A DNA stretch of 46,043 nt from Holtermannia corniformis. Lineage: Eukaryota; Basidiomycota; Tremellomycetes; Holtermanniales. The number at the start of each line of letters is the position of its first letter. The stretch's first letter is position 1. Below the pieces are notes generated by a model. The model had not been told where the DNA came from and ran no database searches. It worked only from the letters and a program-made list of their open reading frames with translations. The position numbers and the translations under genes were made by a program. Shown here piece after piece: positions 17,501 through 30,433 of the stretch. Location of the stretch: positions 108,735 through 154,777 of the forward strand of contig BCIJ01000012.1 in NCBI GenBank assembly GCA_001599935.1, read 5' to 3'.

Positions 17501-20395
17501 GATTGTCGAGGTCGAACGTATCGTCGAGAGGATCGTCGACCGTCCCGTGGATCGCATCGTCCATGTCGAAAAGGTGGTGGAGAAGATTGTCGAGGTGCCT
17601 GTCGAGAGAATCGTCGAGGTGGAGAAGATTGTCGAGAAACTCGTCCAAGTGCCAGTCGACCGCGTCGTCGAGGTCGAGCGGCGCATCGAGATCCCCGCCC
17701 AGGAGAAGGAAGCTCAAATCATCGAGCGCACCGTCGACAAGATCGTCGAGGTCGAAAAGGTCGTCGAGAAGATTGTCGAAGTCCCTGTCGACCGCATCGT
17801 CGAGGTTGAACGCATTGTCGAGCGCATTGTCGAGCGCATTGTCGAGCGCATTGTCGAGGTCCCAGTCGAAAAGGTCGTCGAGGTCGAAAAGGTTGTCGAA
17901 AAGATCGTCGAAGTCCCCGTCGAACGCGTGGTCGAGGTCGAAAAGATCGTCGACCGCATTGTCGAAGTTCCCGTCGAAAAGATCGTCCAAGTCCCCGTGG
18001 ACAGGATTGTCGAAGTCGAGCGCGTGGTTGAGCGCATTGTCGAGGTACCCGTCGAGCGCATCGTGGACCGCGAGGTCGAGAAGATTGTCCAAGTCCCGGT
18101 GGAGAAGATTGTCGACCGCGTAGTGGAAAAGATTGTCGAGGTCGAGAAGCGGGTCGAGGTGCCTGTGGATCGGATAGTCGACCGCGAGGTGGAACGCATC
18201 GTCGAGGTGCCTGTGGAGAAGATTGTCGAGCGCATCGTCGAAGTCGAGAAGCGAGTTGAAGTGCCCGTCGAGCGCATTGTCGAGCGCATTGTCGATCGCG
18301 AGGTGGAGAAGATTGTCGAGGTCCCGGTCGAGCGCATCGTCTACGTCGAGAAGCGTGTTGAAGTGCCAGTTGACCGCATCGTCGAGCGCCCGCGCAGCAT
18401 GCAAGATTCGCAAGCGCAAACGACGCCACTGCCAACGCTTGCGCCGTCCATCTCTGCTCCGCCGCCAAACGTCGGGCTATTCAAGGTCACGCCGGGTACG
18501 AGCTACGACTTCCTCAAGGCGCCGCCTTCGGCTCCGTTTGGCTCGGATGGTCGCTCGGCCAACCGTTCGTCTGTCAACACGTTTGGCAGCGAAGTCTTTG
18601 CGCTCGCCGATGACGCGGCGTCGCGACCGCCATTGCTCACACGCCTGTCTGGTGATTCGACCACGTTTACGAGGGAGATTGATGGCTTGCCCGCCACGTC
18701 GCCCACGTCGAATCATTCGGCGTTGCCTGATCGCTCGCGTCCACCGACTATGAACCTTCCGCCTCCACCGTCTATGCCTCCACCTGCAGGCCTGCCTGTC
18801 AAGAAGATGTCGACAGGAGTGCCGCCGCGACCAATGTCCCCCCCGCCAGACGACTTGGTCGGCCGAGCAACGACGCCTCAGTTCAATTCGGTCCGCAAAT
18901 CTCAGCGCCTTGCGCCGGTCGCTGGCAGCAGTCGCCAGGGAGGGAGCATGCCACCACCACCGACGGCGATGCGCCAGACGTCGACAAACAGCTTCCGCTC
19001 GGCCATACAGGCTATCCCTGCAGAGAACCACACGGGCAGTATCTCGGCGTGGAGGCAGAGCCGGGACAGTGTGCGCCGCCGAGCCGATCAAGTCATCAAT
19101 ACGCATCCACCTTCGGTGGCTTCGAGCGTATCCGATGGCCACGGCCGCCAGCCTTCGCTGTCGTCCGTCGACAGCGACCGCGGCTTGCCGTCTGTACCGG
19201 CCAAGGATGACGCCACGCCCACTGGCTCGACGGACCCTGCGGCGATCCACTCGATCACGCAGACCATGATCGGCGAGTACCTGTACAAGTACACGCGCCG
19301 TGTTGTTGGCAAGGGCAATTCTGAGAAACGCCACAAGCGCTTCTTCTGGATCCACCCGTACACCAAGACACTGTACTGGAGCTCGCACGACCCAGGCAGT
19401 GGTCGCGCGTCGGAATCTACTGCCAAGAGCGGTGCGTACGCTCTGTGCTAGAGTGTCACGACTGACGATTACAGTGTACATTTCTAACGTGCGCGTTGTG
19501 GACGACCCGAACGTGTTGCCGCCTGGACTGTTCTCGCAGAGCTTGGTCGTGTCCACGCCGCAGCGGGATATCCAGTTTACCGCGCCCGACAGGGACCGTC
19601 ATGAGATCTGGCTCAACGTAGGTGGTACAAGCCGTATGGAACGTGGCTGACGCCGCTAGGCTTTGAGCTTTCTTCTGCAGCGCCCGGCTGGACAAGGAAC
19701 GTCGAATGCGCAACCGCTCGGCACATCGGCTCGCGTCAACGCTTCACCCTCGCGATCGCGCAACGTCTCTGGTCCCGACGAGTATGGTCGTCGACAGCCA
19801 CCGATGAGCCCAATGAGCCTTCGCAGCTTCAACACGAGTCGGTCGTACAATGATTTGACGCCCAAGGCGCACCCGCCACGGAGCCAGTCTGCCATGGGCC
19901 ACCGTCCGGGCTCGGCGGCGGGCAAGCGCGCTGGTACGCCTGCTCACGAGTACCTGAAGCGCCAAGAGCACGAGCGCCACACTTTTCTCGGTCCCGGACT
20001 GCGCGATGAGCTCGGTGACGGCCACGACTTTGACGTTGTCGACGTCGACGATGGCGATGACCCGGATGCGTCGTTTGAGGGGCTCGAGAATGTTCGAGGT
20101 TGGTGTGTGTTGGCGTGACGGACTGCGGCTGACTCTACTAGCCTGCTGCAATGGCGCGCACGACCTCGGCACGCTGTCTCGAAAGGGCGGCCACCACCAC
20201 CACCATCCGCCGCGCCCACCTTCGCGCAACCTCAAGACGCCCGAGCCGAGCGATCCGCACACGCGCGCACGCTCGCCCTCTGGTTCCAACTGGTCGTTCC
20301 GCTCTCGCCGAGGCAGCAACGCGTCGAGCACGCCTCACCACAAGAAGCCGGCACCGGCGCCTGCGACCCCGAGCTCGACTGTTCGCCGTCACTGA
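14519..20395 (+). CDS. Num1/ApsA/Mcp5-type cortical anchor with PH domain (1,889 aa)
   Basis: Exons 14519-14929, 14968-15298, 15340-19431, 19475-19617, 19660-20098 and 20142-20395 join in phase. The ATG at 14519 has a strong context (AAGATGG). Residues about 60-150 and 180-300 are coiled coil. Residues about 815-1265 are a repeat built from V-[ED]-[KR]-I-V-E-x-P units. Residues about 1555-1668 are a PH domain of the Mcp5/Num1 class (GEYLYKYTRR, KRHKRFFWIHPYTKTLYWSS, HEIWLNALSFLL), split by two introns. The tail has HHHHH and basic Ser-rich stretches. Known members tether dynein and mitochondria to the plasma membrane through PH binding of phosphoinositides and act in nuclear migration. A 5-phosphatase that could act on such lipids follows on the same strand; the link is inference. 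Confidence 0.9.
17041..18390 (+). repeat. Coding repeat array (V-E-K-I-V-E type) inside the Num1-like gene
   Basis: About 1.35 kb of imperfect 21- to 24-nt units such as GTCGAGAAGATTGTCGAGGT encodes alternating valine/isoleucine and charged residues. Because GTC and GAC are reverse complements, the opposite strand is also free of stops, with one antisense frame of 549 codons; I regard that as an artefact. Confidence 0.9.
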
Positions 20396-20802
20396 TTTCC
20401 TCCAACCGACCTGCCCCATCTTGGATACTGTTCTCGTTTGCGCACCGCTGCATGGTAGCACTACATTCGCTTTATACATTCTCGTCTACTAGTCATGCAC
20501 CGTGCGATGTCGAGGATGCGCACTGTTTGGCTCCAGTGAGATTCTGGTCCCGGCTCAAGTCGTTGTTGTTCCCAGTGTCCCAGTGGGTATACCATCTTGA
20601 GGGTGTGCTGGAGAGGGTACCAGGGTAGCTAGACGGCCGTGGACAGTGTCGAGAGCGTCAGAGGGGATCACCAGGTCGATCACTGACCGCGAACGATGGC
20701 CGTGCTGAGGACAAACTAAGGCGAGCGCTGGGGGGTGCTCGCGACCGTGCATACGACTGTCGACAAGGCGAGGTAGGAGATCACCAAGAGATCTAGACTA
20801 CC
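20396..20802. other. Intergenic/promoter stretch between the Num1-like and 5-phosphatase genes
   Basis: About 400 bp with no supported gene. It must contain the 3' end of the upstream gene and the promoter of the next, both on the plus strand. Confidence 0.5.
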
Positions 20803-23800
20803 ATGCCGCCTCTCTCTCGCCCTGCGTTCTCCCATGAGGCCTCGTCGAACCCGCTGCTGAGCCGGCTCCAGAGCCTGTTCCCTGCACCGCACGGTCAAAC
20901 AAGCACCGACTCGTCGACATCGTCAACCAGCGGTCTGCAGTCTTCCACATCGTCTGCGGGCACTTCGGAAGCCGGATCAAGACCTCGGGTGCAGCATAGC
21001 CTGTCCGAGCCTTCGCCGGCATCACCCACGGGCAGTCAGTCGGCGCCGCCAATGCCGCCGCCAAAGCAGCGCAAGGCGATCAAGGTGTTGATTGTCACTT
21101 GGAACATGGGTGATTCCTTGGTGGGTCTACGACGGTGCATAGACGGAAACTGACGATAGCACAGCCAAAGGGCGATATCAGCGTGCTTCTAGGCAACGTG
21201 CCAGTGTATGAACCGCCAGAAAAGCTGCCAGAGTGTTTGCCAACGCTTGTCGACGCCAACGCGCACCCGTACCATCTTGTCGTCGTCGCTGGTCAAGAGT
21301 GCCCAACACCAAGCGGCGTACCTATGGGCTTTGGCGGCGGGTTCATCAAGGGCATCGGCGGCAAGGAAAAGGAGCGCGAAAAGCTCAAGAACAGGCATGC
21401 CGAAGTCGTCGATAACGAGGACAGCGAATCGGGTGAAGCTACGCCGGTACAGTCGCCAGTGCCGACCCATGCTCAGCACCACCATTCCGTCAAGGGCTGG
21501 TCGGATATCCTCGAGGGTGGGTGTCCAGAAGCTGCCGCTGTTGCTGATCACCGCAGAATACCTATGCGGGACGACGAATCATCACTACGATATTAAGCCG
21601 CATTTCTACTCGCACGGCCACACGCCCAATGATTCACCGACGCTCGTTGCAACCCACACCTCTTCGGCAGTGCCAACACTCTCCCTCAGCCCCCGGCCGC
21701 CTTCGTTCTCTCGTAGCACGTCTGCACCACCAGTCTCGCCCCAGCTTCAACCGCCACCGGCACGGATCCTCTCCAACTCTTCATTCGTGGCTTCACCCCG
21801 TGCCCAGTCGCCCCTCGGCTCCTTCTCAACTGCTTCTGAACTGCCGAATCCAATCGACACCCTTCTGGATGACAAACCTCTACCTCCACCACCTCCGCCG
21901 AAACCCTCTGCGGAAAAGGGTGAAAAGCCATATCAGGTTCCCAGCATCGTCCTTCCCGACCAGTCGGAAGTACCAGCGCCCAAACCGGGCGTCAAGCTCA
22001 ACGGCGACGGACCGTACGTCTTCCTTGCAAAAGAGAGGCTGCTCGGCATCTACACTTCAGTCTTTGTGTACAAAGGGTGCCAGCATCTCGTCCAGGGTCT
22101 TGACAAGGACTACGTTCCCGCTGGCCTCGTCGGTGGCCGTGTCGGCAACAAGGGTGGCATGTGAGTCGGCTGGCGGTGCAGAGTATATGCTGATGGCGAT
22201 CCAGTGGCGTCAGCTTGCAGCTCGCGGGACATCGCTTCCTCTTCATCAACGCGCACCTTGCAGCACACGCCGCCAGGGTCGAAGCGCGCGTCGCAAACAT
22301 TGCAAAGATCAAGAGCGAACTCCGGCTCAACAGCTTTTTGCCACTGGATGACCCGACGGCGACCGCCGAGGATCTGACAGATCGCTTTGACACGACGTTT
22401 TGGTGTGGCGATTGTGAGTGCTATCAGTCCGCTTGATCTCGAGGCTTAAGTGCAGTAAACTTTCGACTGTCTGTGAGCCGCTTGCACGCCGACTGGCTGG
22501 TTGCGCGCAAGGGTGTGTCCTTGCGTCCGTTGGTCTGCAGTGCTGACTGCTGCCACAGAATACAGCCAAGCGCTCGAATTTGACCAACTACGCCAGTTGA
22601 TGAGCTCGCCAGAGACCAACCCGTTGCCTGGCTTTGTGGAAGCGCCCATCGACTTTGCTCCCACCTTCAAGTGAGTAACACTAGGTTTGATACCTGTACT
22701 GATCACTGTAGGTACGACGTCTGGCGCTCGTTGAAAGCGCATAACCGCAAGCAGAAGCGATCCCTGCGCCGAGCGGCTCGCCATGTTCGTGGCGCGTCCC
22801 TGTCCGAGGTGCACGAGCACGAGGCTGAAGACGGCGAAGACGGCGCGCAAGACGATGACGATATCGAAGACGACGAGATGGCCGAGCGCCGGTCGATCGA
22901 TTCTTCAGTCTACACTGCTGGCTTTGCCTCGACACGCGGCACCGATATCGAGGATGAAGATAGCGACTCTGCGCCTAGCACTCCAAACCCATCGCATCCT
23001 ATTTCAATTGCCGCCGTTGCCTCGGCGGCAAAGGCCAAGGCCAAGCTGATGGGTCTGCTCAAACGGCCTTCGCCGTCGCCAAACTCCCATCGCGGCCTAG
23101 GTGTCAATCGGCGTGTATCGAGGTCATCCCCAGCGAAATCGGGCATCAGCTCGTCCCCTCGCAACTCGGGATCGCTGGACATTGAACGACCGCAGTCGGT
23201 GGCATCTGGCAGGCTGTCGAATTCGCCACCGCCAAAGACGGGTTTGAGGAGGGAACTGTCGTCACGGCTCAAGCGGACGCTCTCTGGCAGAGCGATGCCG
23301 CTGGTTGACCGGGATGACTCGGACGATTCTGAAGATGATGATACGCTGGAAGATACTCGAGAAGGTATCTACGATTCGAGTAAGAAGCAGCGTGTGCCGA
23401 GTTGGGTGAGTGATTCTGCGGTTGCGTCGAGTGCTGACGGATCAGTGCGACCGAGTGCTGTGGAAGACTTTCATCGAGGAACCTGCTCTCTCGGAACACG
23501 TCGACGTCGACGATGCGAAAGAAAACCGCTTTTCGCGATTCAGCCATGTCCTATCAAACGTCATGCACGGTCACCTCCGCAGTGGATCCTCACGGCTTTC
23601 CTTGGCACTCGATCGAGAAAAGTCAATGTCAAGAGACTCGAGGACATCCCCTGGAGCTGCACGGCGGCCTAGCACGCCTACACCGCCACGTCTTTCTTCG
23701 CCCCGACTGCTGCCGCGCGTTCGACGCGGATCCAAGAGCTCGCCGTCCCCGATTGCGACTCAGCCGTCAGTGGACTTGGCAACCTCGCCGACAAAGCCGT

Positions 23801-24428
23801 CACCCACCCGGTCTGCGCCGCTCGTTCGCAACAGCTCACTCGGTGCTTCGCCAGCAAAACCGATCGTCATCCGCGAGCCTGCCGAAGCACACTCGAAACT
23901 CGGTTCAGATTCGAGCTTTGCACAAGCCCGTCGGCGGTCAAACTCTGCCGACGTCTTTGGCTCGCCGATAGAGCGACCAAGCTATATGCGCGCATCCCCG
24001 TCGCACCCACCACCTGGCTCTCACGGCGTCGGATTCAATCACGTCGCTACCATGCCAGAGCGGCCAAAGCCGATTGTGCCCGCTTCAGATGTTCGACGGA
24101 TGTCAGAGGTACCTGTCGCTGCGCTGGAACCGATCGAACCTCCGCCGGTGCCAGCCAAAGAACAGCATCTGCTCGCCGCGCGCCGTTGGTTCTCCCAGCT
24201 GCCGTCGCTACTGCACCAGCGAAACTCTGTTATCAATCTTGACCACCCTACTCCAACTATGCCTCAGTCTCCGGCACCGCCGAAACGCAAAGGCGAGGTC
24301 GAATGCATCGCCTATGGTACTATAGATGACCAGGGGTGAGTGGGCGCTAGCGGTGGGGTCCAAAGCTGATGGCACGCAGGATGCGAAAGTTGGAAGGGAG
24401 ATCGTGTGTACTGCGTTTGCTGCGGTGA
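20803..24428 (+). CDS. Inositol-polyphosphate/phosphoinositide 5-phosphatase (about 1,094 aa)
   Basis: Exons 20803-21120, 21165-21516, 21557-22160, 22205-22413, 22456-22512, 22559-22670, 22712-23405, 23446-24335 and 24380-24428. Catalytic landmarks in order: TWNMGD (about 102), AGQEC (about 150), a GIYTSVFVYKGC to GGRVGNKGG block (about 385-425), FWCGDLNFRL (about 491) and PSWCDRVLW (about 780). These belong to the exonuclease/endonuclease/phosphatase fold that removes the 5-phosphate from phosphoinositides or inositol phosphates. Two large insertions interrupt the domain: about 150 proline/serine-rich residues before the GIYTSV block and about 220 acidic/Ser-rich residues before PSWCDR. No SAC domain is present, so it is not a synaptojanin. 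The last 17 residues depend on a GTGAGT...GCAG intron (24336-24379); without it the stop is at 24337-24339. Confidence 0.92.
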
Positions 24429-24629
24429 GCTGCGCTGACGTCCCGTAGGGATCACCGCCCGGCCATCTTTGCTGCGAATGTTTATGTCTAGAACTGACGA
24501 TCACTTGCATATGCATGACGCTTATAATGTCGCTGGGTTTGGAGCAATCCTTGGGGATTGGAGTCGACGTCCTTTGACTGATCATGCTCATATCATTGCA
24601 TGGCATACAACTATTCATCTAGCTTGCCG

Positions 24630-25585
24630 TCAACGTCCTTGATCACGAAGCTGCACAGCAGCCGCCCGCCTCGGTCCATCATCCTCAATCAGCACCACCG
24701 GCTCGGCGGCCATCATCTCGACCGAGTCCGGACTCGCCTGCCCTCCCGTGGCAGGGATAGGATATGAGATCTCTAGATCCCTCACCGTCTCCTTCCTTCC
24801 CCTTTTCTTGCTCTTTGGCGGCGCCGCGAGATCCGGCAAGAAGCTCGCAAAGGAAGGGTGCGCTTCCGGTTTCAGATACGGTGCGATCAATGGCATGATT
24901 GGATCGATAGACGTAACGCTTGCGCCGGAGGTGCGAGCCGAGGGCGATTGCTCGTACCCCTCGCCTGGCTTGGGTTCGCGTCGTGGACGGTGAAAGTGGA
25001 GGGGTAGCGGGTTCTGCGCGTCGTGTCAGCGACTGCGAGTTGGCGGATCGACTGGACCGACCTTTGCTAGACGGCGGTCTTCGCGCCGACGAAGGTAGAA
25101 GAACGCAAGGACTGCGAGCGCGATGAGCACGGTGCTTGTCACGACGCCGATGATGATATTGGTCTTGGGGCCTTTGCAGGGTTAGCGCTGTGTTCAGCGA
25201 GTTTGGAAGACGTCACATACTGCTGGAATGACCGGCTTCGGCGCTGGCAGTTGGTGAAGCAGCTGTTTAAACGAGTCAGCACGCCGGCACGGATGAATCG
25301 AGATCAACTCACACGCAGACATGATCGATCCAAGCGCGACACGAAAATTACAATTCAGCAATCAAGCACCTGGGACACTACTGAGTTTCGCACCACTCGA
25401 GTCGTTCGAGTCTCGAATGACAGTGATGTATAGAGCGCCCACGCGTGCGCTCGTAGCAGCCCTCGGCCGTCGCACGTCGTCGATCCCGAGATGAAAGGGA
25501 GGACCCGTTGCGGATCCAAAGCTGGGCCTTTGGCGTAGGTGTACACGCTGGTTTCCAGGGTGGTCGGGGAGGCACGTCGGGATTT
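24630..25585 (-). CDS. Single-pass membrane protein, C-terminal exons (5' end unresolved)
   Basis: Supported exons on the minus strand are 25585-25370, 25262-25221, 25171-25062 and 25013-24630, joined in phase. They encode an extracellular segment ending GALYITVIRDSNDS, a short Ala/Ser-rich stalk, a transmembrane helix (NIIIGVVTSTVLIALAVLAFF) stopped by YLRRRE, and a cytoplasmic tail of about 140 residues with a basic KSKKRGRKE patch and an acidic end. The layout is that of fungal surface glycoproteins or sensors. Upstream exons probably lie in 25600-26300 but I could not fix them. No named family is recognised. One intron begins with the rare donor GTCGGT, seen also in other genes here. It is convergent with the 5-phosphatase gene. 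Confidence 0.6.
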
Positions 25586-26564
25586 CTGGTGATCAGGGAC
25601 AATGGGGTGCGCTGCTGAAAGGCAGTGGATGATTGCTGCTTGGTAGGTGGTGTTGAAGCAGGCTACCATTGTCAGCATTCATGTGTGATACGCGTTGGGT
25701 GGTCAAGGTCGACCTACCTGCTATGGCTGACCTGAAGGCTCCTGGCCTGCAGCAATTTGACCAACGGTGCGCGATGCCAAGCGGACTCAAGATTAGGAAC
25801 GGCGCTTGCGCAACGGAGGGGAAAGGTAAGAACAATACGCGTCGCCAGCGCTTGCTATAAGGACTCAGGTGGGAGGCTTGTACCCCTGATCACCGTTTGT
25901 GCCGATGCCGATCAGCCCCACCCATCGTCGAGCGAGACAGGCACCTCCTGTGACACCTTGACGACGAAGCGTGCGATGGAAGCCGAAAGGAGGGTTCTGA
26001 AGGGCTGGGTGGGAACGCAAAACGCATCTGGGCAGCCGATCAGTCGGTGCTAGGAACGGATCGTCGACAGAAGGCGATCCGTCGACGAGGAGGATGGAGG
26101 CACGAGCAGCCTGTAACGACGTGAGAGACGATCCGCGCATCAGCTGGAGATCAGCGCAGAGGTACGAGCCGGGCCCGTTCTCTCCGACGTTGCCGGGCGA
26201 GTTTGGGGCGGCAGCACCGCTACGGCGTGTGTATCAGCGCCGTGTGTCAGCTGGTCGTCAGTGGTGAAGCGATAGGGGTCAGTGTAGTTGATCATCGTGC
26301 ATTAGTGATATAGCGTACGCCTCGTATGTCAGTACTGCTGCAAGCCGTTTCGTTAGCAAGCGCATGCGTTGAAGAACTGAAAGTGCACAAGTGGTGAACA
26401 AAAGACTTGTCATGCCGAAACGGAAAAAAGCAAAACACACGGGCCACGTGGCGAAAGTTGTAACGTCTCTTGACTTTTGGAACGACCATCAGCAGTTCAC
26501 CACACCTCGACAGCAAGTTTGAAAGCTCCCAGAGTCCGATGGGAGGTCGCTGCTGGTATATAAT
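25586..26564 (-). other. Probable upstream exons and promoter of the membrane protein; divergent promoter with the next gene
   Basis: Minus-strand fragments read protein-like (for example a frame containing GSYLCADLQLMRG near 26170-26130) and are bounded by possible TAG/CAG acceptors, but no complete start could be joined. The right part (about 26300-26564) is likely a shared promoter for the divergent gene starting at 26565. Confidence 0.35.
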
Positions 26565-29500
26565 ATGAGCTGGCCATCTCGCTATTCAGACGACAGGCCG
26601 CCGTATCGAGCTGGTGATCCATCGCCAAGCTCATCTCTTGATGGCTACCCTTCGACTCGTGATGGGAGCCCATCTCGCTCTCGGGTGCCAGCACTTCTCT
26701 CGAGAATGCAGGATGAACGGATCAGACCGGTCGTAAGCTCTAACACTGGAGTCGGCCCGAGCTCTTTCGCTGGCTCAGGCCGCGGCCTGGCGGACCGTAT
26801 ATCAAGAGGACCTGCACCCCGCGGAAGAGCCAGCTTCTCCGCAGGGCGAGGCAGGGCGTATGAGAGCTCTGATAGAGGCCGCGGCTCGCCTGAAAGAGGA
26901 AGAGGGTATGGCTCCGAGCGCGGACGAGGATATGACAGTGGGACAAGAGATCTCGACGGTCGGAGAGGCCTCTATAACCGTGGACGTGATCGAGACAGGG
27001 CACCCGCGCCGCTACCGTCACGATCGACAGTCTCGTCCTCATCTGGTGGGCCGCCGGCAATAGCTACGGCCCCGGACGACGACGCCGATAGCGAGGCGAT
27101 CAGCTTGACAACCATCACCATCAGACCGTACGTCCATGCATGCTTCACTCTATTCATCGAGTTGATGCCCGTTTCAGCATGCCGCGCACCATTCGCTTGT
27201 TCGAAGTCGTTGTCCTCTTTGGTCGTGCAGGCCACATCGTCGAACACTCGCGTATACGCGCCCGCGTCGAGCTCAAATACAGCCATCACTTTGCCGTCGC
27301 AAACGTCTTTGATCGAGTCAGTCCGGACGGATACTGGTATCCTGGCGAGTGGAACGACTGGCTTGCCAACTGTGACGAAGCTACGAAGAAGCGGTGGAAG
27401 GACGCTGGCAGGTTCAGTATTCGAAGAGGAGGGGAGCGCTCGCCAAGCCCGGGGCGTCTCATACATCGCCCGTATGCCCCGGATGGAGACCGGGAGCGCG
27501 AGCGCCAACTCAGCAAGAAAGAAAGGCGCAAACTGGCCGATGCGGGTCCGGCTCAAGCCAACCCGAGCAGAGAGCAGTCCACAGCCGGGCCGTCAACTTC
27601 AATGATGAAGCCGCCGCCCAAACCGTCAGAACCTTTCAGCGGGAATAGCGTCAAAGCAGCCGCTGCCAAGACCGACACCCACAGTCGAGTGACGAGCTCC
27701 AGTTCGTCTATTACGTCTACATCTACCACGGGGGACACATCGAAGCCTATTACGCCTCGGCAAACTATACAACAACCTACCCGTGCGCCCTCGAAATCAC
27801 CCGCAGGGGTCGCGACACACGCTCCAGTACAAGGGCTACCAACCGGTCCACGACCTCAGCCCACAAAGAACACCCAGGAGACTGCACGTCGCGAAGCCGA
27901 GCCAAACCCACCGGATCCGCCGATGCCAAAGGTCCGGGAGTGGGGCGTCTGCTACCTCGAGGTCAGTCGGCTCGTTTCTTTTCAGACCACAAGACTCATC
28001 GGCCAACCTAGTGGAATGAATCCTTCCCGCTCAACCGGCTGGAAGACCAACAGTTCAAAGACAAGCTCGCGGCTCACATCAAGACTCTTGTCAACTTGCT
28101 CGCCAAGCAATCCGACGCCGTCACTGCCGTCGTATTCGATCGCAACGCCGGCGGTTCACGCATCATCTTTGAACGTCCCGATGGCGCTATGAACGCGGTC
28201 ATGGCGTGTGCGATCCCTTTGCGCAATGGGTTCATGCCCGTTGGGTACGAGGGTGTCGAGATCAAGTGCGTCAAGGCGCACAAGTACGCCGACAAGGGTG
28301 CGACCCGAGCAGAAGCGGCACAGCAGCAAGCGGCCGCGGCTGGAGGGCGGACGTTCAAGCCAATCAAGCCTGTCAAGCCTCGGCAGCCAGATCACGCTCA
28401 AATGCCACCGCCGCCCGTCCCAGATCCTCGTTTGCGGCAGCCAGCACCGAAGAAAGTCGTCTTACCTGCCAGCGTGCTAGCCAAGCCAACTCCATCTGCG
28501 CCACCATCGCTGTCAAGCATTCCTCGCCGTCTGGAAATCCAGCGAGTCCGATCTCCATCGCCCCCTTTGACAATGATGGACCGCTCTTGGCGTGATGGTA
28601 CCCCTGTACCGATCCTGATGCCACATGAGCGCCCGCTCGAATACCGGCGTGCTCGCGAGCCTGCTCAAGTCGATGATCGCGCGCACCCAGCCGATCTACT
28701 GTTGAATGCAGCAGAGCACTGGAGTGCTCGACCCAACCTGCTGCTCCGCTTCATCGATGGAGAGCAAGCGGATCCTCCAGAAGACGAAGTGGATGAGGAA
28801 CAAAAGCAGATAGAGAGCGAGCAGCTCTCGGCGTTGGATCGGCTCGCGTGTGAGCTCGACTTGAGCAGGGAAGACGCAGGCCTCAAGCCGTTCGTCGGCG
28901 TGGATGAACTCGAGATGATGGACGATAGCCCGCAGCTACCGGATACGCCACCCTGGCCGCCTCCAGACTCAGATGAACGCATCAATGCCGTTGCTGTCAA
29001 ACTTGAGCATTGGCATCCCGAAGAGACGGCACCGGAAGACGGCAACGGCTCTATCGACTCGCTGTTCGGAGACGAGCCGCAGCCGGCTGTCGACTTGACT
29101 GTAGCCATGCAGCGCGACGACTCGACCGATACGGCCATTGTCGATTCAGCGATCACCGGTGACCCTGCAGTCGAAGGCGCGGCAAGCGATGGCCCTCAGC
29201 AATTTTTCGATTTGCCGCCAAGACCGGGATGGCGCACATTCTCCAGAGATGACGTGCCGGTCTCGACGACTGAAGCCAGGCAAAGTCCATCACCATCTGT
29301 GGACATGACATTAACGACTATCGCGACTGACGAGCTCGAAGATGAGCTCGAGTCTTCACCGGGTCAACCGATTGTCAAGGTCGAGCGTAACATCGGGCCA
29401 AGCCTACTGTCAACGCCGTCATCTTTACCCCTACCGATAGACGCACTGGATCTGTCGCCGGACACCCCGCTAAATGCGCGACCTAGGCCGCCATCGCCGT

Positions 29501-30366
29501 CTACATCGCCGCCGTCCCCGCCGCCAATCCAGCTGCCAATGCCGGTCCCATCAGTTTCGCCTACGCGTCTGACCTCGCCAACTCGGGACTTCTCAACGGC
29601 TGTGTCGCCCATGGCGATGCGTGCACTGTCGCCTGTTAGGCCACAGTCAAGTCTACAGGACGTCCAGCGCACGCCATCAGCGTCTCCGCCCTTACAGAGA
29701 GAGCACAGTCAGGATCTCCCAGCGGCCACGACGGACCGCAACCAATGGTTGGGCATCTTGGGCGATGGCGCATCGGTCGTGTCAGACAATCAAGTGACGG
29801 CACAGAGTTACATGCAGTTGGAGTCTGGCACGGCGGCTACCTCGGGCGCCGGTGGCGCTGAGCAGCAAACGTCGACAGCTTCGAGTCCCACACCACCCCG
29901 CCAAGAATCCCAGGCGATCACTCACGGTCCAACGAGTCGAGAGCAGACGATCGACCGCTCCGACATGATCATCGTCACCAGTTCGCCCCTACCCGAGGCC
30001 GAGCCGCGTACGAGCAAACGGCGGCAAAGCCACTCGCCGTCGCTTTCACCGACGACAATACACACGACCAAACGGAACCGTCTGGCACCGTCGTTGCCCA
30101 CCGTGCCGGTCGAGGTACACCGCGCGGTACTAGCCCAGCTTGTTGAGGCGCGTGTGAGGGCTCTCGAGCTGGAACAGCGCGTGGCCCATCTGGAATATGT
30201 CGGACGGCCAGACGTGGATGCCGCTTGTGTGGCGCTTCTTCGCGCGCACGAGGTCGCACCGGAGCACGTTGAAGGAGTGTTGGGTCGGCTCAGAGCTGAG
30301 CTGGAGACAGCCGCTCGTGACTTGTTGGCGGGTATTCTGGACTCGGATACCCGACCACGATTCTAA
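26565..30366 (+). CDS. Large RG-rich, Ser/Pro-rich protein with C-terminal helix (1,233 aa)
   Basis: Exons 26565-27127, 27178-27961 and 28012-30366 join in phase. Residues about 60-140 are rich in RG, RGR and D-R repeats, typical of RNA-binding tails. The next segment begins ITIRPMPRTIRLFEVVVLFG and includes a W/Y-rich piece (GYWYPGEWNDWL). Basic, Ser/Pro-rich disorder follows. Around residues 450-520 there is a compact block (WNESFPLNRLEDQQF..., AVVFDRNAGG, IIFERPDGAMNAVMAC) that may be an RRM-like or other small fold. The remaining 600 residues are acidic then proline-rich, ending in a long amphipathic helix (about 1150-1230). A nuclear RNA- or chromatin-associated role is plausible, but no family is recognised. 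It is convergent with the SDR gene, stops only 67 bp apart. Confidence 0.75.
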
Positions 30367-30433
30367 GGTACTCTCTGTTGTAGTCGTAGCGCATAGCATC
30401 CACATGTACCAATACAAAGCCGTGCGAGCTCGG

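Noticed and set aside
16770..18419. 549-codon minus-strand ORF rich in D, L and N
   Set aside because: It is the antisense of the V-E-K-I-V repeat; GTC/GAC symmetry makes all antisense frames open. The plus strand has the conserved gene.
27100..27320. RRM domain in the 1,233-aa RG-rich protein
   Set aside because: Strand-like segments are present but no RNP1/RNP2 motif could be seen clearly, so I did not name the domain.
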